DNA of 6,450 nt from Acidobacteriota bacterium (GCA_013696385.1 JACCYR010000237.1:1-6450), one strand, 5' to 3'. Positions 1 through 5,528 are shown, numbered from the stretch's first letter. A program made the numbers and translations. The notes: generated from the letters alone by a model not told the origin.

Positions 1-50
1 TCGAATTCCTCGTTGGTTAAATCGCTTGGATATATTTTTTCAAAATTCAT
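1..50 (-). CDS. IS5-family transposase, N-terminal 16 codons (partial)
   Basis: Reading leftward from ATG at 50-48 gives MNFEKIYPSDLTNEEF, then the window ends. The segment YPSDLTNEEF closely matches the usual opening of IS4/IS5-type transposases (the DUF4096 N-terminal domain, typically YPSDLTDEEW), which precedes the DDE catalytic core. The reading frame is closed by TAA four codons upstream (62-60), so ATG at 50 is the only reasonable start. A GGAG lies just 2-3 bases before it, an unusually tight spacing for a ribosome binding site. The catalytic residues are not in view, so activity cannot be judged. An alternative reading as a spurious short frame is unlikely given the family-specific motif and the matching terminal repeat 28 bp upstream. 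Confidence 0.7.
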   Translation of the reverse strand, partial: MNFEKIYPSDLTNEEF

Positions 51-77
51 ATCTCCATTTTACGATAAATCAACGGG

Positions 78-95
78 GACTTTTAAAACAGCCTC
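78..95 (-). repeat. Terminal inverted repeat of the IS
   Basis: Read inward on the minus strand this is GAGGCTGTTTTAAAAGTC. It matches the end of element A (GAGCGTGTCTGAAAAGTC, 99-116) at 14 of 18 positions. The two ends face away from each other across TAA 96-98. The partner repeat of the IS is outside the window. Confidence 0.6.
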
Positions 96-98
96 TAA
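96..98. repeat. Target-site copy 1 (TAA, within CTAAG 95-99)
   Basis: First of three copies of TAA that separate or bound the adjoining elements; the others are at 378-380 and 570-572. All three extend to CTAAG, so the duplication could be read as TAA or CTAA. Confidence 0.6.
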
Positions 99-115
99 GA
101 GCGTGTCTGAAAAGT
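99..115 (+). repeat. Left terminal inverted repeat of element A
   Basis: GAGCGTGTCTGAAAAGT, perfectly complementary to 361-377. The pairing extends by one more base (98 with 378) into the flanking TAA. Confidence 0.8.
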
Positions 116-116
116 C

Positions 117-176
117 AGACCGTTTCAACGGTCTTTCCGCCGCAGGCGGCTTTTAGCCCAGCCGTTCACGGCTGGG
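117..176 (+). repeat. Left hairpin arm of element A (three hairpins)
   Basis: Three consecutive hairpins. The first is 117-134: AGACCGTT pairs with AACGGTCT across a 2-nt loop. The second is 137-149: CCGCC pairs with GGCGG across GCA. The third is 157-176: CCCAGCCG pairs with CGGCTGGG across TTCA. The same order is found in reverse complement at 290-353, with some stems changed in sequence but still paired. Confidence 0.8.
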
Positions 177-200
177 TTAATAACCCCGCGAAACAGTTTC

Positions 201-268
201 AGGGCGTTTTAACGTCCTTCGCGCCTGACGGCTTAAGCCGGTTGAATTTGAAGGACGTTAAACGCCCT
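201..268. repeat. Central long stem of element A
   Basis: AGGGCGTTTTAACGTCCTTC (201-220) is complementary to 250-268 over 19 bases with one extra T on the left side. Between them lies the perfect 12-bp palindrome CGGCTTAAGCCG (229-240). As RNA or single-stranded DNA this would form the central foldback between the two hairpin arms. Confidence 0.75.
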
Positions 269-289
269 ATTTTTAATTGATTCGCTTGT

Positions 290-353
290 CCCAGCCGTGA
301 ACGGCTGGACTATCAGCCGTCCGAAGCGGACGGAAAGCCGCTTAAAAGCGGCT
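290..353 (-). repeat. Right hairpin arm of element A (mirror of the left arm)
   Basis: There are three hairpins. In 291-308 CCAGCCG pairs with CGGCTGG across TGAA. In 317-333 CCGTCCG pairs with CGGACGG across AAG. In 336-353 AGCCGCTT pairs with AAGCGGCT across AA. In reverse complement the order and spacing match 117-176. The 291-308 hairpin is also directly complementary to the 157-176 hairpin, whereas the other two have diverged in stem sequence from their left counterparts. Confidence 0.8.
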
Positions 354-360
354 AATAAAT

Positions 361-377
361 ACTTTTCAGACACGCTC
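361..377 (-). repeat. Right terminal inverted repeat of element A
   Basis: ACTTTTCAGACACGCTC, the exact reverse complement of 99-115, followed directly by TAA at 378-380. Confidence 0.8.
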
Positions 378-380
378 TAA
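378..380. repeat. Target-site copy 2 (TAA, shared by elements A and B)
   Basis: This single TAA (CTAAG 377-381) is both the right flank of element A and the left flank of element B. It suggests that one element inserted into the target duplication of the other. Confidence 0.65.
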
Positions 381-400
381 GCTCGACTTTATCCATTTTT
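381..400 (+). repeat. Left terminal inverted repeat of element B
   Basis: GCTCGACTTTATCCATTTTT, a perfect 20-bp match to the reverse complement of 550-569. Counting one flanking base on each side, the pairing is 21 bp (380-400 with 550-570). Confidence 0.85.
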
Positions 401-417
401 AGAAGGAGGAAAATTTG

Positions 418-489
418 TTGATTTTCCTATATTTTCTAGGTTTTGCAAATAAAGAGGTAACGTTTTTCCAACCTCAGATAGCTATCTGA
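418..489 (+). CDS. Doubtful 23-codon ORF inside element B
   Basis: AAGGAGGA at 403-410 is a near-perfect Shine-Dalgarno sequence, 7 bases before a TTG at 418. The frame encodes a hydrophobic 23-residue peptide beginning (M)IFLYFLGFANKEV and stops with TGA at 487-489, inside the right half of the 40-bp palindrome. It matches nothing I recognise. It could be a relic of a transposase start, a leader peptide, or chance in purine-rich sequence. The rare start codon and tiny size argue against a functional protein. Confidence 0.15.
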   Translation: MIFLYFLGFANKEVTFFQPQIAI

Positions 490-501
490 GGTTGGAAAAA
501 C
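462..501. repeat. 40-bp perfect palindrome in element B
   Basis: The two 20-base halves (462-481 and 482-501) are exact reverse complements with no spacer. The core around the centre is CAGATAGCTATCTG, flanked by AACCT/AGGTT and outer runs of T and A. As DNA it could extrude a cruciform; as RNA it would form a long hairpin. On both strands the T-run precedes the stem and an A-run follows it, so it lacks the U-tract of an intrinsic terminator. It may instead stabilise transcript 3' ends or serve the element's mobility. Confidence 0.85.
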
Positions 502-549
502 TCATACAAAATATGATTTCATAAGCCTTTTATTTGCCTTATCAATCTC

Positions 550-569
550 AAAAATGGATAAAGTCGAGC
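550..569 (-). repeat. Right terminal inverted repeat of element B
   Basis: Exact reverse complement of 381-400, ending directly at TAA 570-572. Confidence 0.85.
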
Positions 570-572
570 TAA
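570..572. repeat. Target-site copy 3 (TAA, within CTAAG 569-573)
   Basis: Right-hand flank of the whole array, four bases (573-576) from the last base of the TonB-dependent receptor gene. Confidence 0.6.
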
Positions 573-576
573 GAAA

Positions 577-3500
577 TTAAAAATCGAATCTTATACCGAG
601 TTGAAATTCACGGTTATAGCTCGAATTAAAAGTGAACGAGGGCGAGCCGGAAACAAATCCGCGCGGCGTTCCGAAGTTTGCCGCCGCCGGGGACAGACGA
701 GCGGGAAGCGGCACTCCCGACACAGTTCCGGCGTTGCTGAATGCGTAAAGCGTGTTGTTGACGCTTTGCACGTTTGAACGGTTGAAGATATTGAAGCCTT
801 CGGCGAAAAGCGACAGGCGATAGCGTTCGCCGAAGCGAATAATTCTGCCGACGCGCATATCAACCTGATAAGTTGCCGGAGTCGAAAATTGATTTCTTAA
901 TGTTCCCGGCACGCGATCGTTCGCGCGATTGCCGTCATTGTTCGGGTCGCCGGAAACAGCCGCCGAATATGCCAAACCAGATTGCGCCGTGAAAATTCCG
1001 GTGAAAATATAATCGCTCAACAGTGCGCGAATAATTTTATTTTCGCTGTATTTGAATGTGCCTGTTTCATAAACCGGACTAAAAATAAAGCGATGCCGCA
1101 CGTCCAAATCCGAACGTCCGTATTCGCCGGATAAATCGAATTGATTTTCGGCGATTTTTGCTTCATCTCCGCTACTTGCAATGACGACCGAAGTTTGATC
1201 CGGTTTATCGTCTTTGGCTTTTGACAAAGTATAGCTCGCGTTAAATTGCAGGCGATTGGCGAAACGACGATTCAATTCGACTGACAAGCCTTGATAAAAG
1301 GATTTTGCCGTGCTTTCAAAAAGGCTGATGCGCTGAAAGGTCGGAATCGGGCGCGGGTTGGAAAATCTTTGAAAGGTAAATGTTTCGGTTGTCGGTGTCG
1401 TTCCGTTATAAATCGCAACAGTCGTCGTCACCGGCGCGGACAAATTGGCGTTTCGCGTCCGCGTCAAATCTTGACCTTTGAACATCGTATACTGCACCGA
1501 AACGGTCGTGTTAGCAAAAACCTCGCGCTCAAACTGCAAGCGAGCTTGTTGGGTGAACGGCTGCCGATAGTTTCGGTCGAACATATAAAGACTAATCGGC
1601 GCAAGCGCCACGCCGGTCGGAACGCTTGGAAAAACATTCGGATAAGTCGGACACAAAGCGGGTGAAGTGACGCAGTTAATATCAATCGCCACAACTTGAA
1701 TACCGTTTTGTGAATGCGCTGTTCCGGTCAGAATTGAAGGCGTGCGGGCGTAAAAAAGCCCGTAACCGCCGCGAATCACTGTTTTTGAATCAAAAGCGTA
1801 AGCAAAGCCGAAACGCGGCGCGATGTTATTTTTATCTTCCGGTCGAAATCCCGTATCAAATCCGGCAGCAAGCAAAGCCGCGTTCGGATTTTGAATCGGC
1901 GGCTTGGCAATCGCCTGATAATCGTATCGCAAACCGAGATTAAGGGTCAGTTTCGGCGTTACGCGCCAATCGTCCTGCGCGAAAAACCCATATTCTGAAC
2001 TGTCCGGGTTGGTCGTCGCGCCGGAAGTTCCCGCTCCGGCAAAACTTTGCCGGTAGCTGGAAGGCGTTCCGGCAGCTAAAGCGGCATAGCTCGGAAAACT
2101 ATATGAACCGCCGAAAGTGCCGGGAAAGAAATTGAAAATGCGGTCAAACAATAAATCCGCGCCGTATTTTACGGTGTGATTTCCGACAATAAATGTTTGA
2201 CTGTCAACAAACTGATAGCGGGTAATGGTGGTTTCGCGCGGGCTGAAACTGTTGCGTCCGAAAAAGAAATTTCCGTCGTTGAAGCCGCCGGCGTTTGCCG
2301 TAACCGAAACTTCCGGCGCGTCGGAGTTTGCCAAGCCCGGTTCGCGGTCGCGCGAATATTGAAAGCGAAACTCGTTAAAAAAGTTTGGCGAAATCGTCGA
2401 AGCCCAGCTTGTCGAAAGCGCGGAAGTTTTGACATTGCTGTTGCCGGTGTGTTCTTCGGCGGAAAGCGTGCCGGAGTTTTCAAGATTCGTGCCGGTAAAA
2501 TTCTGCTGGTTGAATCTGACCCAAACCTGATTGCGGTCGTTGATGTTGAAATCGGTTTTAATCAAAAACGTATCTTGCTGGCGGTTAATATTATAGGAAG
2601 CGATTTTCGGCGTAAGCAGAGCCTGAACGCTTGCCGGAGCGAACGGCAGCGAGCGCACGACGACCGGATTCGGCAAATCCGAGCGTTGACCTTCATACGC
2701 GCCGAAGAAAAAGATTTTGTCTTTGCGAATCGGACCGCCGAACGTGCCGCCGAATTTATTGATTTGTCCGGCAGGACGCGGACGGTTTGCGGCAACTAAA
2801 TTCGGGTTGCGGGCGTTTAAGGACTCGTCGCGGAAATATTCAAACGCGCTGCCGGTAAATTTGTTCGTGCCGGATCTGGTAACGACGTTGATAACCGCGC
2901 CGGCGGCGCGTCCGAATTCCGCCGAGAAACCGTTTTGATTGACTTGAAATTCTTTGACCGTGTCAATCGAAAATTGCGACGGAGCGCGTCCCGAACCCGT
3001 TCTACCGGAAGATTGTCCAAAAAAAGTGTTGTCGCTGCTCGTGCCGTCAATCTGCAAACTATTGAGCGTTCCTTTCTGCCCGCCGACCGATAAATCCCCG
3101 CTTCTGGTCGGGTCGCGGACAATGCCGGGCGTTAAGGTTACAAAATCTAAAAAGTTACGTCCGTTGGTCGGCAGATTGATAACGCGATGTTCTTCAACCG
3201 TCGAAGAAATCGAAGAGCGCGTCGTTTCCACGCCTTGCCCTTCGGCGTTCACGTCCACCACATTGACCGTGCCGCCAACCGTCAAAACAATTTCGAGCGA
3301 ATTTTTTGCGCCAATCGTTACCTTGACATTCTCGTAAGTTGTCGGCGCAAAACCTTTCGTCGCCGCCGTTACAACTTTGTAATTGCCAAGCTGCAAAAGC
3401 GGCAAAACAAAGTTGCCTTCGTCGTTTGATTGAACGGTTTTTTCAAAACCCGTGTCTTGATTGGTTGCCGTTACGGAAACGCCCGGAACTGCCGCGCCTT

Positions 3501-3609
3501 GGTTGTCAACGACGCGCCCTTCGATATTGCCGGTGGTGGCTTGCGATTGGGCAAACACACCCGCGGCAAGCAATAGAATTCCGATTAAAAGCGGAAAAAA
3601 CTTTCGCAT
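577..3609 (-). CDS. Oar-like TonB-dependent outer-membrane receptor with carboxypeptidase-regulatory domain
   Basis: This 1010-residue outer-membrane protein is of the Oar-like TonB-dependent receptor type that is abundant in Acidobacteriota. Such proteins probably import large or polymeric substrates, but the substrate here is unknown. Residues 1-20 are a signal peptide, with likely cleavage after VFA. Residues about 27-110 form a carboxypeptidase-regulatory-like beta domain (GNIEGRVVDNQGAAVPGVSV, then GNYKV). Residues about 125-245 form the plug (LPTNGRNFLDFVTLTPGI, then LQIDGTSSDN and GRAAGAVINVVTRSGTN). The remainder is the beta-barrel, ending in FQLGIRFDF with the terminal phenylalanine expected for outer-membrane assembly. 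Only two cysteines occur (646 and 653), probably a disulfide in an external loop. A DxNxDG loop lies at 888-893. No clear TonB box is seen. The length is usual for the family and the frame is intact. The ATG at 3609 has a good ribosome binding site. Confidence 0.92.
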   Translation of the reverse strand: MRKFFPLLIGILLLAAGVFAQSQATTGNIEGRVVDNQGAAVPGVSVTATNQDTGFEKTVQSNDEGNFVLPLLQLGNYKVVTAATKGFAPTTYENVKVTIGAKNSLEIVLTVGGTVNVVDVNAEGQGVETTRSSISSTVEEHRVINLPTNGRNFLDFVTLTPGIVRDPTRSGDLSVGGQKGTLNSLQIDGTSSDNTFFGQSSGRTGSGRAPSQFSIDTVKEFQVNQNGFSAEFGRAAGAVINVVTRSGTNKFTGSAFEYFRDESLNARNPNLVAANRPRPAGQINKFGGTFGGPIRKDKIFFFGAYEGQRSDLPNPVVVRSLPFAPASVQALLTPKIASYNINRQQDTFLIKTDFNINDRNQVWVRFNQQNFTGTNLENSGTLSAEEHTGNSNVKTSALSTSWASTISPNFFNEFRFQYSRDREPGLANSDAPEVSVTANAGGFNDGNFFFGRNSFSPRETTITRYQFVDSQTFIVGNHTVKYGADLLFDRIFNFFPGTFGGSYSFPSYAALAAGTPSSYRQSFAGAGTSGATTNPDSSEYGFFAQDDWRVTPKLTLNLGLRYDYQAIAKPPIQNPNAALLAAGFDTGFRPEDKNNIAPRFGFAYAFDSKTVIRGGYGLFYARTPSILTGTAHSQNGIQVVAIDINCVTSPALCPTYPNVFPSVPTGVALAPISLYMFDRNYRQPFTQQARLQFEREVFANTTVSVQYTMFKGQDLTRTRNANLSAPVTTTVAIYNGTTPTTETFTFQRFSNPRPIPTFQRISLFESTAKSFYQGLSVELNRRFANRLQFNASYTLSKAKDDKPDQTSVVIASSGDEAKIAENQFDLSGEYGRSDLDVRHRFIFSPVYETGTFKYSENKIIRALLSDYIFTGIFTAQSGLAYSAAVSGDPNNDGNRANDRVPGTLRNQFSTPATYQVDMRVGRIIRFGERYRLSLFAEGFNIFNRSNVQSVNNTLYAFSNAGTVSGVPLPARLSPAAANFGTPRGFVSGSPSFTFNSSYNREFQLGIRFDF

Positions 3610-3616
3610 ATTAAAA

Positions 3617-3623
3617 TCCTCTC
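3617..3623 (-). promoter_or_regulatory. Ribosome binding site of the TonB-dependent receptor gene
   Basis: GAGAGGA on the minus strand lies 7 bases before the ATG at 3609 and supports that start. Confidence 0.65.
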
Positions 3624-3675
3624 TTCAATTAAAATTATTTTGAAACCCGAATCCTGAAATGAAATTTAAGCTAGG

Positions 3676-3704
3676 ATAGTATGACAGTTTGCTAAATGGG
3701 GCAA
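3676..3704 (-). promoter_or_regulatory. Possible sigma-70 promoter of the receptor gene
   Basis: On the minus strand TTGCCC (3704-3699) is followed after exactly 17 bases by TACTAT (3681-3676). Each hexamer matches the housekeeping consensus at 4 of 6 positions. This would give a 5' untranslated region of about 60 bases before the ATG. Such matches arise by chance in AT-rich spacers, and sigma-factor consensus in this phylum is poorly known. Confidence 0.3.
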
Positions 3705-3767
3705 GTCGAAAGACGTTCTCGAAAGAAATTTAAACGCGGCATTAGAATTTAGAGTGATTTGTCCAAC

Positions 3768-3804
3768 CGGCTGTTAGCCGATTGCGACAGACTGACAGTC
3801 TGTC
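3768..3804. repeat. Pair of adjacent related hairpins between the two minus-strand genes
   Basis: The first hairpin, 3768-3780, pairs CGGCT with AGCCG across GTT. The second, 3786-3804, pairs GACAGACT with AGTCTGTC across GAC. Both contain the pattern CTGnnAG at the apex, and neighbouring stem pairs differ (G-C in one, A-T in the other) while staying paired. The pair lies about 50-90 bases past the stop codon of the transglycosylase gene and upstream of the receptor promoter. It might end or protect the transglycosylase transcript. No U-tract follows on either strand, so an intrinsic terminator is not supported. A REP-like dispersed repeat is the alternative. Confidence 0.5.
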
Positions 3805-3855
3805 ATACATTTCCAAATTATTTGCTTTAGCTAAATTCTGGCAAGTTTATTTTGA

Positions 3856-5247
3856 TCATTTTTTCACCAGCTCTTCTGTATAAAGCTGACGATAAACGCG
3901 GAAATTGTTCATCACTTTGAAAACGTAATTTTTTGTTTCGGCAAAACCGACTTCCGATGCGAAAATTCCTGCTTCTTTCGGTTTGCTTCTCTCTAACCAC
4001 CGCGCCGCGTTGTCTTCGCCGCCGTTATACGAAGCCGCGATTGCTTCATACAAATCGTTGAATTGATTTTTCAAATCGGCAATATACGCGCTGCCAATGG
4101 CGATGTTTGTCGCCGGAATGTATAAATCGTCGGCTTCTATATTCGGGAAACCGGCGTTTGCGTTGTATTTGACGGCAGTGTCATAAACGAGTTGGAGAAG
4201 TCCGCGGGCAGCGGAAGGCGATTTGGCGCGGGCGCGGAAACTGCTTTCCTGTTTCATAATCGCCAGAATGAATCGCGGGTCAATCTTTCGCGGTTTGGCG
4301 TAGCGCAGAATTTCTGCGCGATAGATAATCGGATAACTGCTTGCGTAACTGCTTGGTATCGAAGAAGCGCGGTTGTTTGCCAAAGTGGTCAAACCGAGTT
4401 GTTTTAATTTTTCGGTGGCAAGTCCGCCGTAATAAGATGTCGGTGTGTCCGCGATTGACGAATATACTGCAATCGCTTCGCTTTTGCGCCCGCCTTTTTC
4501 TGTTGCAAACGCTTTCAGATATTTTACTTCATCGGCACTCGTCATCGAACCGCCGAAGTCGCGCAAATTCAGCATCATTTCCGCCGCGCTAATTGCTTTG
4601 TCCCAGTTTCCGCGATAAATTTCCATCCGCAGACGCGCTTGCAGCGCATTCATTTCGGTTGGCAAACCGGAAAACTTTAGCCGTGTTTTATCAACCCAAG
4701 CGTTTGCCTCGTCATATTTTTTTGCCTCGCGCAACGAGTCAATCAGATTCAAATAAGCAGATTCGATTTTCTCGCCATTGGGAAACATTATCGTGTATTG
4801 CTCGTAAGTGATTGCCGCTTCAGCGTTTTTGTTCATCCGCACATAGCTTGCGCCTTTATACGCCAGACCTTCGCGCCCTTCTTTTGTGCCGAGATAATCC
4901 TTCGTCAGCTTGTCGAACCAAAAAACCGCTTTTTGATATTCGCGTTCCCACATATATGACCGCGCAATGCCGAACAGCACTTTCGGCATCGCCGCCGCTT
5001 CAGTCGAATAATTGTCAAGGATTTTTTGCCAATGCTCACGGGCTTGCGGAAATTGCCGGTTGGCGGAATAAACATCAGCCCGAAAGAGATGTTCGGCGGC
5101 AGATAAAGTGTTTAATTTTCCGCTTGCATCGCGGCTTGTTTTATCTTGCAACGTAACTCGCGCAAGCACCGCGTCATTGTGTGTTTGGGCAAAAATGTGG
5201 AAGGAAAAAAATAGTAAAATTGCGAATGAACGAATAATTTTTTTCAT
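3856..5247 (-). CDS. Periplasmic lytic transglycosylase with TPR-like N-terminal region (Slt type, GH23)
   Basis: This 463-residue enzyme is predicted to cleave the glycan strands of peptidoglycan between MurNAc and GlcNAc, forming 1,6-anhydro-MurNAc ends. Residues 1-20 are a signal peptide (cleavage after IFA). No lipobox cysteine is present, so it should be soluble in the periplasm. Residues about 45-285 are helical TPR-like repeats (for example AEHLFRADVYSANRQFPQAR and LFGIARSYMWEREYQKAVFW), comparable with the helical ring of Slt70. Residues about 305-455 are the SLT catalytic domain. They include the catalytic glutamate E334 in MKQESSF, then SAARGLLQL (346-353 region), AASYNGG (404-410) and ETKNYVFKV (437-445). 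The GLLQL motif varies slightly from the usual GLMQL. Its length lies between those of small Slt-domain proteins and Slt70. The ATG at 5247 has no obvious Shine-Dalgarno sequence, but the signal peptide begins correctly with MKKIIRS. Confidence 0.93.
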   Translation of the reverse strand: MKKIIRSFAILLFFSFHIFAQTHNDAVLARVTLQDKTSRDASGKLNTLSAAEHLFRADVYSANRQFPQAREHWQKILDNYSTEAAAMPKVLFGIARSYMWEREYQKAVFWFDKLTKDYLGTKEGREGLAYKGASYVRMNKNAEAAITYEQYTIMFPNGEKIESAYLNLIDSLREAKKYDEANAWVDKTRLKFSGLPTEMNALQARLRMEIYRGNWDKAISAAEMMLNLRDFGGSMTSADEVKYLKAFATEKGGRKSEAIAVYSSIADTPTSYYGGLATEKLKQLGLTTLANNRASSIPSSYASSYPIIYRAEILRYAKPRKIDPRFILAIMKQESSFRARAKSPSAARGLLQLVYDTAVKYNANAGFPNIEADDLYIPATNIAIGSAYIADLKNQFNDLYEAIAASYNGGEDNAARWLERSKPKEAGIFASEVGFAETKNYVFKVMNNFRVYRQLYTEELVKK

Positions 5248-5320
5248 TATTTATAAATGGTCAAAGAAAAGTTCGGGAGAATAGCTTAACCGATTTTTAG
5301 ACGTGAGAAAAATCCGAAAG

Positions 5321-5345
5321 GTTGCGAAGCGGTGAATGTCGCAAC
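5321..5345. repeat. Short hairpin upstream of the transglycosylase gene
   Basis: GTTGCGA (5321-5327) pairs with TCGCAAC (5339-5345) around an 11-base loop. TCCG (5313-5316) and CGGA (5355-5358) could extend it with an internal loop. It would lie 75-110 bases upstream of the transglycosylase start. Function unknown. Confidence 0.35.
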
Positions 5346-5426
5346 TTGAATGCGTCGGAGTAATTAAAGAGATTGTTGGCAAAAAATGAATTTCAATGTA
5401 AATTTACCTAAAACAATAAAACAAAA

Positions 5427-5528
5427 ATGAGAGTCGAAAGCGCGAGTGCCTATGCCGGACAGCAAGTAACGGTCAATATCCGCGATAATATTATCTTCGT
5501 TGCTGATGACCAGATACAGATGCCGTAA
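5427..5528 (+). CDS. Doubtful 33-codon ORF, possibly a gene fragment
   Basis: ATG at 5427 opens a 33-residue frame ending in TAA at 5526-5528. The central part reads AYAGQQVTVNIRDNIIFVAD, an alternating hydrophobic beta-strand pattern that looks more protein-like than its surroundings. It is loosely reminiscent of the small beta-barrel at the C-terminus of some transposases and integrases, but I cannot name a family. There is no Shine-Dalgarno sequence, and the frames beyond the stop do not continue it convincingly. If real, it is more likely a decayed fragment than a working gene. Confidence 0.15.
   Translation: MRVESASAYAGQQVTVNIRDNIIFVADDQIQMP
5484..5495. repeat. 12-bp perfect palindrome GATAATATTATC
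   Basis: Perfect dyad, enclosed at some distance by GGTCA (5471-5475) and its complement TGACC (5507-5511). It could be an operator-like site, but it also lies within the short ORF at 5427-5528. Confidence 0.25.

Larger units (their letters stand above)
1..95 (-). mobile_element. IS5-type insertion sequence, 5' end only (cut by window edge)
   Basis: The minus strand begins at 95 with GAGGCTGTTTTAAAAGTC (positions 95-78), a sequence of the kind found at the ends of IS5-family elements of the IS427/IS1031 type. It continues through a short leader into a transposase start codon at 50. The outer end abuts TAA at 96-98, which fits the TNA or YTAR target duplications known for IS5 subgroups. The rest of the element, including the catalytic part of the transposase and the other end, lies outside the window. 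Whether the IS is intact cannot be told. The family assignment rests on the transposase N-terminus, the end sequence and the flanking trinucleotide together. Confidence 0.7.
99..377. mobile_element. Element A: 279-bp non-coding inverted-repeat element (MITE-like) made of nested hairpins
   Basis: The element has perfect 17-bp terminal inverted repeats, GAGCGTGTCTGAAAAGT at 99-115 and its complement at 361-377, flanked on both sides by TAA. It contains no convincing gene. The interior is an ordered series of hairpins: 117-134, 137-149, 157-176, a long central stem 201-220/250-268 around a palindrome at 229-240, then 291-308, 317-333 and 336-353. The right-hand hairpins mirror the left-hand ones. 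Its ends resemble those of the IS at 1-95, so an IS5-family transposase could have moved it in trans; that is inference. An alternative view is a pair of inverted REP-like units captured between IS ends. Confidence 0.7.
381..569. mobile_element. Element B: 189-bp AT-rich inverted-repeat element (MITE-like)
   Basis: Perfect 20-bp terminal inverted repeats (GCTCGACTTTATCCATTTTT at 381-400, complement at 550-569) are flanked by TAA at 378-380 and 570-572. The interior is AT-rich and folds back. It has a 40-bp perfect palindrome at 462-501, a smaller inverted repeat GCAAATAAA (445-453) with 529-537, and short hairpins at 426-440 and 502-516. No gene is convincing, although a strong purine-rich ribosome-binding-like sequence sits just inside the left end. 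Its ends are unlike those of element A or the IS, so a different transposase probably moved it, perhaps one with the same target preference. Confidence 0.7.

Noticed and set aside
26..280. An 84-codon open frame on the plus strand starting at 26
   Set aside because: It crosses the antisense of the IS transposase start, the IS end, the TAA and half of element A. The predicted protein has no family resemblance and simply translates inverted repeats.
99..377. CRISPR array
   Set aside because: The repeated units are mirrored, not direct, differ in sequence and are not separated by uniform spacers. No cas gene is present.
462..501. Intrinsic terminator for the receptor gene
   Set aside because: The stem is long and perfect, but on both strands the T-run is on the 5' side and an A-run follows. 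The U-tract needed for an intrinsic terminator is missing.
2176..2799. A 207-codon open frame antisense to the receptor gene
   Set aside because: It lies wholly opposite well-conserved plug and barrel coding sequence. Its arginine- and alanine-rich translation is typical of a shadow frame and has no ribosome binding site that I can see.
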